Assembly (NCBI RefSeq): GCF_012985205.1
Contig: NZ_JABEKS010000003.1
Span: 1-64,000, forward strand
Reading direction: 5' to 3'
Source of the DNA: Planctomonas sp. JC2975
GTDB lineage: Bacteria > Actinomycetota > Actinomycetes > Actinomycetales > Microbacteriaceae
Length of the DNA: 64,000 nucleotides
The notes below the pieces were generated by a model. That model was not told the origin of the DNA and did no database searches. It saw nothing but the letters and a program-made list of their open reading frames with translations. The first letter of the stretch is position 1; every line of letters starts with the position of its first letter. Position numbers and translations under genes: made by a program. This document shows positions 57,084-64,000 of the stretch, one piece after another.

Positions 57084-58307
57084 TCAGCCTCCGGAGAGTG
57101 CCGTGAGCGCGACGCGATCGGGCTTGCCGGAGGCGAGCAGGGGCATCCGCTCGATCGTGACCACCCTCTCCGGTGCCGCCGCATGCCCGAGCTCCGCCTG
57201 CACCGATGAGCGCAAGTCCGGAAGCGGAAGCGCAGGCTCGCCGGCGACCACGACGACGGGCACCTGTCCCCATTCCGCGCTCGTCGCGGCGACGACGACG
57301 GCTTCCGCGAATCCCGGATGCGCACGAACGACGCGTTCGACGGCATCGAGCGACACCTTCTCCCCGCCGGAGATGATCACGTTGTCGGCGCGACCCGTCA
57401 CGGACAGACGTCCGCCGGGGTCGACGGATCCGAGGTCGCCGGTGCGGTACCAGCGCACGCCGTCCGCGGTGTGGAAGGCGGCATCCGTGCGCTCGCGATC
57501 GAGGGTGCCGTCGACATCCAGGTAGCCCTCGGCGAGCACGGGTCCGGAGAGCTCGATGCGGCCGTCGACCTCACGCGCGGCCACCGTGCCGATCGGGACG
57601 CCGTCGTATACGCATCCGCCGCCGGTCTCGCTGGAGCCGTAGGTGCGCACGATCCGCAGACCGGATTCCAGTGCGCGCTCGCGAAGCGCCGGCTGCAGCG
57701 CCTGGCCGCCGATGAGGAGGGCGTCGAAGCGACGCAGAGTCGTGAACATGCTGTGGTCGCCGCGGGAGGCGGCATCCGTCGCGGCGTCGAGAAGACGTGC
57801 CAGTTGAACGGGAACCAGGGAGGTGAAGCGGTGGTCTGCGTCGAGAGCGGACGCCGCCGCGCAGAACGCGACGGGATCGAAGTGGCCAGGCGGCAGGATG
57901 ATCGGCTCGGTGCCCGCGGCGATCGACCGAACCAGCACGTTCGCGCCGGCGATGTAGTGCGCAGGCAGGGCGAGCAGCCAGCGGGCGGTGCCCGGCTGCT
58001 GCCCGCCGATGGCGCCCGCGGATGCTGCTGCGCTCGCGAGCAGCGCGTCCGCGGACAGTGCGACGCGCTTCGGCGCCCCCGTGGAACCGGACGTCTCGAC
58101 GACGAGCGCGACGTTGCGCGGCACGGATGCCGGGGCGCCGGTGGTGCCTTCGCCGGCAGAAGCACCATCGGTTGGGAAAACTGAGGCTCTACCATCCGCG
58201 TGCTGCCGAGGCAGCACGGCCGGGCCGTCGCCGCTCAGCGCATCGCGGAGCGCCAAGTACACCGCGTGCGCGTCGTCGGCATCGATCACGGAGAGGGCAC
58301 GGGTCAC
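57084..58307 (-). CDS. menE: o-Succinylbenzoate-CoA ligase
   Basis: A 407-residue acyl-adenylate enzyme that makes OSB-CoA. AMP-binding motif VVETSGSTGAPKRVALS, TYGSSETGGGCVYDG, YRTGDLGSVDPGGRLSVTGR, and C-terminal Lys (LLASGKPDRVAL). It is shorter than many MenE proteins because the N-terminal domain is trimmed, which is normal in actinobacteria. It is followed by a repeat-rich 290-bp gap and preceded by menA on the same strand 95 bp downstream. Confidence 0.93.
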   Translation of the reverse strand: MTRALSVIDADDAHAVYLALRDALSGDGPAVLPRQHADGRASVFPTDGASAGEGTTGAPASVPRNVALVVETSGSTGAPKRVALSADALLASAAASAGAIGGQQPGTARWLLALPAHYIAGANVLVRSIAAGTEPIILPPGHFDPVAFCAAASALDADHRFTSLVPVQLARLLDAATDAASRGDHSMFTTLRRFDALLIGGQALQPALRERALESGLRIVRTYGSSETGGGCVYDGVPIGTVAAREVDGRIELSGPVLAEGYLDVDGTLDRERTDAAFHTADGVRWYRTGDLGSVDPGGRLSVTGRADNVIISGGEKVSLDAVERVVRAHPGFAEAVVVAATSAEWGQVPVVVVAGEPALPLPDLRSSVQAELGHAAAPERVVTIERMPLLASGKPDRVALTALSGG

Positions 58308-58356
58308 GCTTCAACGGTAGTCCGGCTGTCGCTCGGCTCGCGCCGCGCCTGAGCCC

Positions 58357-58459
58357 GACGCCACCCCGGCACCGTCTGTGCCTGACGCCACTCCGGCACC
58401 GTCTGTGCCGAGAACAGCAGGTGTCGTCGGAAACAGCGGGAATCCTGCTGTTTCCGACG
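58357..58459. repeat. Tandem 27-bp repeat and 13-bp-stem hairpin
   Basis: GACGCCACCCCGGCACCGTC-type units of 27 bp occur twice in tandem (58357-58383 and 58384-58410, one mismatch in the core). A perfect 13-bp inverted repeat (CGTCGGAAACAGC with GCTGTTTCCGACG, 58425-58459, 9-base loop) follows. This lies between menE and menB and could end the menB transcript. There is no gene. Confidence 0.7.
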
Positions 58460-58544
58460 CGAGAGCGCGATCACTGCTGTTGCGAGGACGGCCTGGGGCC
58501 GTCGGCACGGTCCGGCTTCAGAACGGACCGGGAAAGAGCGCCCG

Positions 58545-58631
58545 GTCAGTACCGCGAGGGAAACGGCGCCCCGGTCAGTACTGCGAGGGAAGCAGCGCGG
58601 GTCAGTACTGCCAGGGAAACGGCGCCCAGTC
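58545..58631. repeat. Three copies of the menB 3' end
   Basis: GTCAGTACYGCNAGGGAARC begins at 58545, 58574 and 58601. The last copy is the actual menB end (residues APFPWQY and stop, minus strand). The others are near-exact copies just beyond it; the nearer one recreates SQY and stop in the same frame. It looks like local slippage duplication of the gene end. Confidence 0.75.
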
Positions 58632-59543
58632 GGGGTCGCGCTTCTGAAGGAAGGCGTCCCGGCCCTCGACTGCCTCGTCAGTGCCGTACGCCAGCCGGGT
58701 CGCCTCGCCAGCGAACACCTGCTGCCCGACCATGCCGTCGTCGACGGCATTGAACGCGAACTTGAGCATGCGGATGGCCGTCGGCGACTTGCCGAGGATG
58801 GTCCTGGCCCAGGCCAGCGCCGTGGACTCCAGCTCGTCGTGCGGCACGACGGCGTTGACCGCGCCCATCTCGTACGCCCGCTGCGCCGAGTACTCCTGCG
58901 CGAGGAAGAACACCTCGCGTGCGAACTTCTGCCCGATCTGCCGCGCGAAGTAGGCGCTGCCGTAACCGGCGTCGAAGGACCCGACGTCGGCATCCGTCTG
59001 CTTGAACTTGCCGTGCTCGGCGCTCGCGATCGTGAGGTCGCAGACCACGTGCAGCGAGTGGCCGCCACCCGCCGCCCAGCCCGGAACGACGGCGATGACG
59101 ACCTTCGGCATGAACCGGATGAGCCGCTGCACTTCGAGGATGTGCAGGCGTCCGACCGCCGCATGACTTCCTGGCCGATCGGCCGTGCCGCCTGCACCGT
59201 CCACGATCGCGGTCTCCGAATCGGAGTACTTGTAGCCGTCACGGCCGCGGATGCGCTGGTCGCCTCCCGAGCAGAACGCCCACCCTCCGTCCTTCGGGCT
59301 CGGCCCGTTGCCCGTGAGCAGCACGACCCCGATCTGCGGATTCTGCCTCGCGTCGTCCAGCGCCGTGTACAGCTCGTCCACGGTGTGCGGACGGAACGCG
59401 TTGCGCACCTCGGGACGGTTGAAGGCGATGCGCGCGATGCGCCCGTCGTTGGACAGGTGGTACGTGACGTCGGTGAACGCGGATCCGACGGGCGCCTGCA
59501 CCCATTCGTCCGCATCGAAGAGGTCGGAAACCTGCTGGGTCAT
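58602..59543 (-). CDS. menB: 1,4-dihydroxy-2-naphthoyl-CoA synthase
   Basis: A 313-residue crotonase-fold enzyme that closes OSB-CoA to DHNA-CoA. Marks: ARIAFNRPEVRNAFRPHTVD, FCSGGDQRIRGRDGYKY, VVPGWAAGGGHSLHVVCDLT, DVGSFDAGYGSAYFARQIGQ (Asp at the active site) and C-terminal DPDWAPFPWQY. It has the Asp form found in actinobacterial MenB proteins. Start ATG 59543. Confidence 0.95.
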   Translation of the reverse strand: MTQQVSDLFDADEWVQAPVGSAFTDVTYHLSNDGRIARIAFNRPEVRNAFRPHTVDELYTALDDARQNPQIGVVLLTGNGPSPKDGGWAFCSGGDQRIRGRDGYKYSDSETAIVDGAGGTADRPGSHAAVGRLHILEVQRLIRFMPKVVIAVVPGWAAGGGHSLHVVCDLTIASAEHGKFKQTDADVGSFDAGYGSAYFARQIGQKFAREVFFLAQEYSAQRAYEMGAVNAVVPHDELESTALAWARTILGKSPTAIRMLKFAFNAVDDGMVGQQVFAGEATRLAYGTDEAVEGRDAFLQKRDPDWAPFPWQY

Positions 59544-59562
59544 GGGTTCAAGCCTAGAAGGG

Positions 59563-60780
59563 CTACGCCCCCAGCCACTCCCTCGCCGCCACGACCAGTG
59601 CCTGCACCCCGACCTCGAGCGTCGGATGCATCAGCGGGGCGAAGAACGGCGAGTGGTTCGACGGGATCTCGGCATCCGTCGTGCCATTGGCGAGCGCCTT
59701 CGTGAACAGCTGCGGATCCAGGCCGCCGAGCAGCCAGTAGACGATGGGCGCGCCTGCGGCCGTCGCCAGCGCGCCGACATCCTCGCTGCCGGTGACCGGC
59801 CCTGGAGCGATGACGCGCTCGGAGCCGAATGCCGCGCGGAACGCCCCGAGAACGCGCTCCGTCGCCGCCTCGTCGTTGTCCACGACGGGGAACGAGTCGA
59901 ACGTCTCGATGTCGGGGTCCCTCCGGGCCCCGGACGCGGCGGCTTCGGCGCTCGCAATGCGCGTGATCGCCGAGATCACGCGGTCGCGCACGTCACTGTC
60001 GTACGTGCGGATGTTGATACCGAGCGTCGCATGCGGCGGGATGATGGTCGATTTCGTGCCTGCCCTCATGGTGCCGACCGTCACGACCGCCGTCTCGCCG
60101 CCCGCCACCTCGCGCGACACGATCGTCTGCAGCCGCATCACGGTGGCCGCCGCCATGACCACCGGATCCACCGTCGCCTCCGGCCGCGACCCGTGGCCGC
60201 CTTCTCCGTGCAGCGTGATCCTCACGTCGTCCGTCGCCGCGAAAGCGGGGCCGGCGTGCACGCCGACGACGCCGGCCGGCGCGGGAGCGACGTGCTGGCC
60301 GAGCACGATGTCGGGCTTCGGCACGCGATCGTAGAGACCATCCGCGATCATTTCGTTCGCACCCGTGCCGAACTCCTCCGCCGGCTGGAAAACGAAGACG
60401 ACGGTGCCGCTCCACTCGGAACGCGAGCCGGCGAGCGCCTCCGCGGCGCCGAGCAGACAGGTGACGTGCACGTCGTGCCCGCACGCGTGCATCACCGGCA
60501 CGTCGTGTCCGTCGCCGTCGGTTCCGCGTTCGGCGCTCGCGTACGGCAGCCCGGTCTCCTCGGCGACCGGCAGGGCATCCATGTCGGCGCGAAGCAGTAC
60601 GACAGGACCGTCGCCGTTGACGAGCACGCCGGCGACACCGGTGCGCCCGATGCCCTCGATCGCGTCGATGCCGAGCGAGCGCAGGCCGTTGGCGACGATC
60701 TTCGCCGTTCGGTGCTCCTGATACGACAGCTCAGGATGCCTGTGCAGATCGGTGTAGAGCGATTCGAGATCCAGGGCCAT
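59563..60780 (-). CDS. M20 amidohydrolase (amino-acyl/IAA-amide hydrolase type)
   Basis: A 405-residue zinc-dependent hydrolase. ATG 60780 follows GAGGAGGAAGCC. Features: LHRHPELSYQEHRTAKIV, VLLRADMDALPVAEETGLPY, HACGHDVHVTCLLGAAE, QPAEEFGTGA and a dimerisation domain GEGGHGSRPEATVDPVVMAA. These enzymes cleave N-acyl amino acids or hippurate. It lies between menB and menC but is unrelated to the pathway; the start is divergent from menC by 91 bp. Confidence 0.92.
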   Translation of the reverse strand: MALDLESLYTDLHRHPELSYQEHRTAKIVANGLRSLGIDAIEGIGRTGVAGVLVNGDGPVVLLRADMDALPVAEETGLPYASAERGTDGDGHDVPVMHACGHDVHVTCLLGAAEALAGSRSEWSGTVVFVFQPAEEFGTGANEMIADGLYDRVPKPDIVLGQHVAPAPAGVVGVHAGPAFAATDDVRITLHGEGGHGSRPEATVDPVVMAAATVMRLQTIVSREVAGGETAVVTVGTMRAGTKSTIIPPHATLGINIRTYDSDVRDRVISAITRIASAEAAASGARRDPDIETFDSFPVVDNDEAATERVLGAFRAAFGSERVIAPGPVTGSEDVGALATAAGAPIVYWLLGGLDPQLFTKALANGTTDAEIPSNHSPFFAPLMHPTLEVGVQALVVAAREWLGA

Positions 60781-60871
60781 CGGCTTCCTCCTCATCCGGC
60801 GACCGCCACACCCCGTGGCGCAGGTCTCCAGTCTCTCCCTGGTGGAGGCCACGCGGTGCAACACTGAGTGG

Positions 60872-61897
60872 ATGCCAGCGCAACTCCCCGCAGCCGACCT
60901 CCCGCCGCTCGCCGATCTGCTCGCGGACGCGAGCGTCGTCGCGCTTCCGATGGTCACGAAGTTCCGGGGCATCACCGTACGCGAGGCGCTGCTGACCCGC
61001 GGGCCCCGCGGCTGGACGGAGTTCTCACCGTTCGTCGAGTACGACGACGAAGAGGCCGCGGCCTGGTTGGCCGCCGCGATCGACTTCGGCTGGGGCGAGG
61101 ATCCGGAGGTGCTGCGCGAGAGCATCCCGGTCAACGCGACCGTTCCTTCCGTCGCGGCAGCGGATGTCGCATCCGTGCTGGCGCGCTACCCGGGCTGCCG
61201 GACCGCGAAGGTCAAGGTGGCCGAGCCGGGCCAGCAACTCGCGGATGACATCGCCCGCGTCGCCGCGGCGCGCGACGTGCTCGGACCCGAGGGGCGCATC
61301 CGGGTCGACGCGAACACCCTCTGGAATGTGGACGAGGCCGAGCACGCCATCCACGCGCTGGCACCGTACGACCTCGAATACGTCGAGCAGCCGTGCCCGA
61401 CCGTTGAGGATCTCGCCGAGGTCCGCCGTCGCGTGAAGTACATGGGCATCCCGATCGCTGCCGACGAAAGCGTGCGCAAGGCGTCGGATCCGCTAGCCGT
61501 TGCGCGAGCCGGCGCCGCGGACGTGCTGATCGTGAAGGCGCAGCCGTTGGGCGGCATCCGGTCCGCTCTCGAGATCACCGCATTGGCCGGGTTGCCCGTT
61601 GTGGTGTCGAGCGCCATCGACACCTCGGTGGGGCTCGCCATGGGCGCCATGCTCGCGGCCTCCGTTCCGCGTCTCGACTACGACTGCGGGCTCGGCACCG
61701 CCGCACTCCTCGCTGCCGATGTCACGCGCGAGCCCCTGACACCGGTCGACGGCGCCATCCCGGTGCGCCGTGTCGAGGTGGACGCGAGCCTGCTCGCCGA
61801 CCACGCGGCGGATGCCGACCGCCGCGACTGGTGGCTGGCCCGCGTGGAGCGCGCCTACCGCGTGCTCGAACAGCGAGGCGCCGCCGAGCGTCCTTGA
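60872..61897 (+). CDS. menC: o-Succinylbenzoate synthase
   Basis: A 341-residue enolase-superfamily enzyme that dehydrates SHCHC to OSB. The catalytic Lys is in TAKVKVAEP, metal ligands in RIRVDANTLWNVDEA (Asp), YVEQPCPT (Glu) and IAADESVRK (Asp), and Lys in LIVKAQPLGG. ATG 60872 is chosen; the open frame extends upstream but without a good ribosome site. Intact. menH was not found. Confidence 0.92.
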   Translation: MPAQLPAADLPPLADLLADASVVALPMVTKFRGITVREALLTRGPRGWTEFSPFVEYDDEEAAAWLAAAIDFGWGEDPEVLRESIPVNATVPSVAAADVASVLARYPGCRTAKVKVAEPGQQLADDIARVAAARDVLGPEGRIRVDANTLWNVDEAEHAIHALAPYDLEYVEQPCPTVEDLAEVRRRVKYMGIPIAADESVRKASDPLAVARAGAADVLIVKAQPLGGIRSALEITALAGLPVVVSSAIDTSVGLAMGAMLAASVPRLDYDCGLGTAALLAADVTREPLTPVDGAIPVRRVEVDASLLADHAADADRRDWWLARVERAYRVLEQRGAAERP

Positions 61898-62106
61898 GCC
61901 GCGCCCGCTTCGCCGCGGACGCGACCCGGATTCACGCGACCGCACCTGTGCATCCGCGGCGCTCTCGCACGTTCTGCAGAGGGATCGCATGGCGCAATCG
62001 CCGATCGCGGGAATGTCGGTGGTGCGAGGCAAGTTGTTGTGATCACGCGGCAACGGCGCCGGTCGATCACGACGGGGCGGGTCCCCGTCTTCGAAGGGAC
62101 CAGCGC
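61898..62106. other. Intergenic region between menC and MFS gene
   Basis: About 210 bp with no convincing gene, no strong hairpin and no clear operator. It probably carries the promoter of the MFS gene. Confidence 0.3.
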
Positions 62107-63414
62107 ATGGCTGACGTCGACGCACCACCCCGCACCACCGGGCTCATTGTCGTGGAGAACCGCGGCAGGACCACCTTCGCCTTCTGGACGGCGGCCGCCG
62201 TCATCGTGACCGCTCTCTGGGCCAGCGGATCCCCCGCGATGGTCTATCCGCTGTACGAACGCGCGTGGCAGCTGTCCCCTGCGGTGACGACGTCGGTCTT
62301 CGCCGTGTATCCCATCGTGCTCATCGTCGTGCTGCTGCTCCTCGGCGATCTGTCTGACCACATCGGCCGCCGCACGTCGATCCTCATCGGACTCGCATCC
62401 ATTGCGACGGGGGTTCTGGTGTTCGCGCTCGCGCCCAGCGTGGAGTGGCTGTTCGTCGGCCGCGTGTTCCAGGGGCTCGGCGTCGGGCTCTCGCTGAGCC
62501 CGGCGGGCGCCGCACTCGTGGAACTCGACCGCACGGGCAAGCGGGCCAGCAGCGTCAACACGGCAGCCATCGCGGTCGGCCTGACGCTGGCCACGGTCGT
62601 CGGCGGCCTGCTCGTGCAGTACGGCCCCGCTCCCCGCGCACTGACCTTCTGGGTGCTGCTCGGATTCATTGTGGTCGTCGCTGCGGCCGCCGTACTCCTC
62701 CCCCGTCACGTGCGGGACGAATCGCTGGCACCGTGGCGGCCTCGGCCCATCCACGTGCCCAAGGCGATCAGGGGCATCCTCGCCATCGCTGCCCTCGCGA
62801 TCACGCTGAGCTTCGCAGTCGGTTCGGTCTTCATCTCGCTTGGCGCCCAGATCGTGAAGGACGTGCTGCACACCGACAACGCGTTCATCGCCGGTGCGGT
62901 ACTCGCGATCGGTGCGGCGATCAGCGGCGTGGTGTCGATCGCGCTGCGCCGGATGCCGCCCCGCGCCGCCGCCGTCCTCGGCGGTGTCCTCGGGGCCCTG
63001 GCCGTCATCGCCCTGGTGGCGAGCGCCTACGAATCCTCGCTCCCGCTCTTCATCGCCGCGTCGCTGCTCTTCGGCGGCTCGAGCGGTGTGCTGTTCCTCG
63101 GCGGACTCGGACTCATCGCCGCGAATGCCGCACCTCGGCACCGCGCAGGCACGCTTTCGATGGTCTACCTGGTCGCGTACGTCGGTCAGGTGCTGACCTC
63201 GGTCGGACTCGGCGTTTTGGCAACGGGGCTCGGACTGCGCACCGGACTCGACATCGTCGGGCCGCTGCTCCTCCTGCTCGCTGTGGCGACGATCGTCGTC
63301 GCTGCCCTCGCCGGCCGGCGGACCTCGACCGATGCGGCCTCGAACGGGGGCGCGCCACGCCGTGACGGCGCGGAGAACCGACCGTGCCCAACGGCCGGCA
63401 TCACGGTCGACTGA
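62107..63414 (+). CDS. Major facilitator superfamily transporter
   Basis: A 435-residue membrane transporter with about twelve hydrophobic segments. The loop between helices 2 and 3 reads GDLSDHIGRRTSILIGLASI, the MFS motif A form (GxLsDRxGRR), and VFQGLGVGLSLSPAGAALVE is in helix 4-5. The C-terminal half repeats the fold. ATG 62107 (MADVDAPPRTT). Substrate unknown; drug or metabolite export is plausible. Single gene. Confidence 0.9.
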   Translation: MADVDAPPRTTGLIVVENRGRTTFAFWTAAAVIVTALWASGSPAMVYPLYERAWQLSPAVTTSVFAVYPIVLIVVLLLLGDLSDHIGRRTSILIGLASIATGVLVFALAPSVEWLFVGRVFQGLGVGLSLSPAGAALVELDRTGKRASSVNTAAIAVGLTLATVVGGLLVQYGPAPRALTFWVLLGFIVVVAAAAVLLPRHVRDESLAPWRPRPIHVPKAIRGILAIAALAITLSFAVGSVFISLGAQIVKDVLHTDNAFIAGAVLAIGAAISGVVSIALRRMPPRAAAVLGGVLGALAVIALVASAYESSLPLFIAASLLFGGSSGVLFLGGLGLIAANAAPRHRAGTLSMVYLVAYVGQVLTSVGLGVLATGLGLRTGLDIVGPLLLLLAVATIVVAALAGRRTSTDAASNGGAPRRDGAENRPCPTAGITVD

Positions 63415-63490
63415 GGATCAGCGCTCCGCAGGGACGCACTCCGGGGCAGCGCCCGGTGAGGCCCGTCTCAGTGCCCGGGCGACCCGACGC

Positions 63491-64000
63491 CTACGACGTC
63501 AGGCCGCTGTACGAGTGCAGGCCGTGGAAGAAGACGTTCACCACGCCGAAGTTGAACATGACGGCGCTGAAGCCGATGAGCGCCAGCCACGCCGACCGGG
63601 TACCGCGCCAACCGCGGGTGGCGCGAGCGTGGATGTATCCGGCGTAGATGACCCAGATGATGAACGTCCAGACCTCTTTGGTGTCCCAGCCCCAGTAGCG
63701 GCCCCACGCCTTCTCCGCCCAGATGGCTCCGGCGATGAGCGTGAAGGTCCAGAAGATGAATCCGACGATGTTGATGCGGTATGCCAGGTTCTCCAGCGTG
63801 TCCGACTTGGGCAGCGTCGCCAGGAAGCGGAGCTGCGTCGGCTTGTCCTGGGCGACCTGGTGCTCGCGCCGCACCTGGAGAAGCTGCGCGGCCGAGAGCG
63901 CGAATCCGAGCGCGAAGAAGGCCGTCGCCAGCAGCGCCACCATGATGTGGATGACGAGCCAGTACGACTGCAGCGCCGGCGGCAGCGGCACGACGGGTAC
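63491..64000 (-). CDS. ccsB: Cytochrome c biogenesis protein CcsB, 3' part only
   Basis: The last 169 residues of a CcsB/CcsA-type protein; the gene runs off the right edge. The heme-handling motif is WGRYWGWDTKEVWTFIIWVI (the tryptophan-rich WWD-like region). Membrane helices are at YWLVIHIMVALLATAFFALG, RINIVGFIFWTFTLIAGAIW and AWLALIGFSAVMFNFGVV. It works with ResB to deliver heme to apocytochrome c. The internal GTG at 63991 is not the start. Confidence 0.93.
   Translation of the reverse strand, partial: VPVVPLPPALQSYWLVIHIMVALLATAFFALGFALSAAQLLQVRREHQVAQDKPTQLRFLATLPKSDTLENLAYRINIVGFIFWTFTLIAGAIWAEKAWGRYWGWDTKEVWTFIIWVIYAGYIHARATRGWRGTRSAWLALIGFSAVMFNFGVVNVFFHGLHSYSGLTS

Overview
The window is high-GC DNA (GTG starts, G/C-ending codons, strong GGAGG ribosome sites) from an actinobacterium. 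It is most likely a member of the Microbacteriaceae: it has a menaquinone pathway, an FprA-type reductase, actinobacterial small membrane families (DUF4229, DUF805, PLDc_N) and many LacI-regulated sugar operons. The family-level placement is an inference from gene content.

Positions 1 to about 18.2 kb look like a genomic island. It ends with a tyrosine integrase (17091-18209) converging on the 3' end of a tRNA-Met gene (18265-18338). Cargo includes a Nudix-like protein, a PadR regulator with its membrane partner, small orphan genes, a plasmid-type parB killed by at least five mapped lesions, and a 2410-residue secreted RHS/PA14 protein. The RHS protein ends in a barnase-type RNase domain and is followed by a barstar-type immunity gene whose ribosome site lies inside the toxin tail. 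Next come a LuxR-type regulator, an Abi_2 HEPN abortive-infection RNase with a structured RNA-like leader, and a tRNA nucleotidyltransferase-like gene. This is the accessory, conflict-related part of the window. Its other boundary is not visible here.

Positions 18.2-41 kb are core DNA with carbohydrate genes. After tRNA-Met and tRNA-Thr come a MarR repressor with a clear operator and an arylamine N-acetyltransferase. A LacI/GH13 pair is then divergent from a solute-binding protein/GH43 operon. A malE-F-G type ABC importer (minus strand) is divergent from an alpha-glucosidase/LacI operon, sharing TGCAAGCGCTTGCA-type operators. Then come an inositol-phosphatase-like gene, several small conserved genes, panD, a secreted PL9-type pectate lyase with its own palindromic operators, and tRNA-Tyr. 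Between two convergent genes at 34.08-34.48 kb there is a striking inverted array of 22-bp repeats, about nine in one orientation and eight in the other.

Positions 41-64 kb are largely housekeeping. They hold yajQ, an AlaX-like editing protein, a lipase-like hydrolase, fprA, and a dispersed menaquinone set: a polyprenyl diphosphate synthase, menG, menF, menD, menA, menE, menB and menC. Mixed among these are a DUF2804 gene, an alkylsulfatase, PPK2, an M20 amidohydrolase and an MFS transporter. The window ends inside ccsB (cytochrome c maturation), consistent with menaquinone-based respiration.
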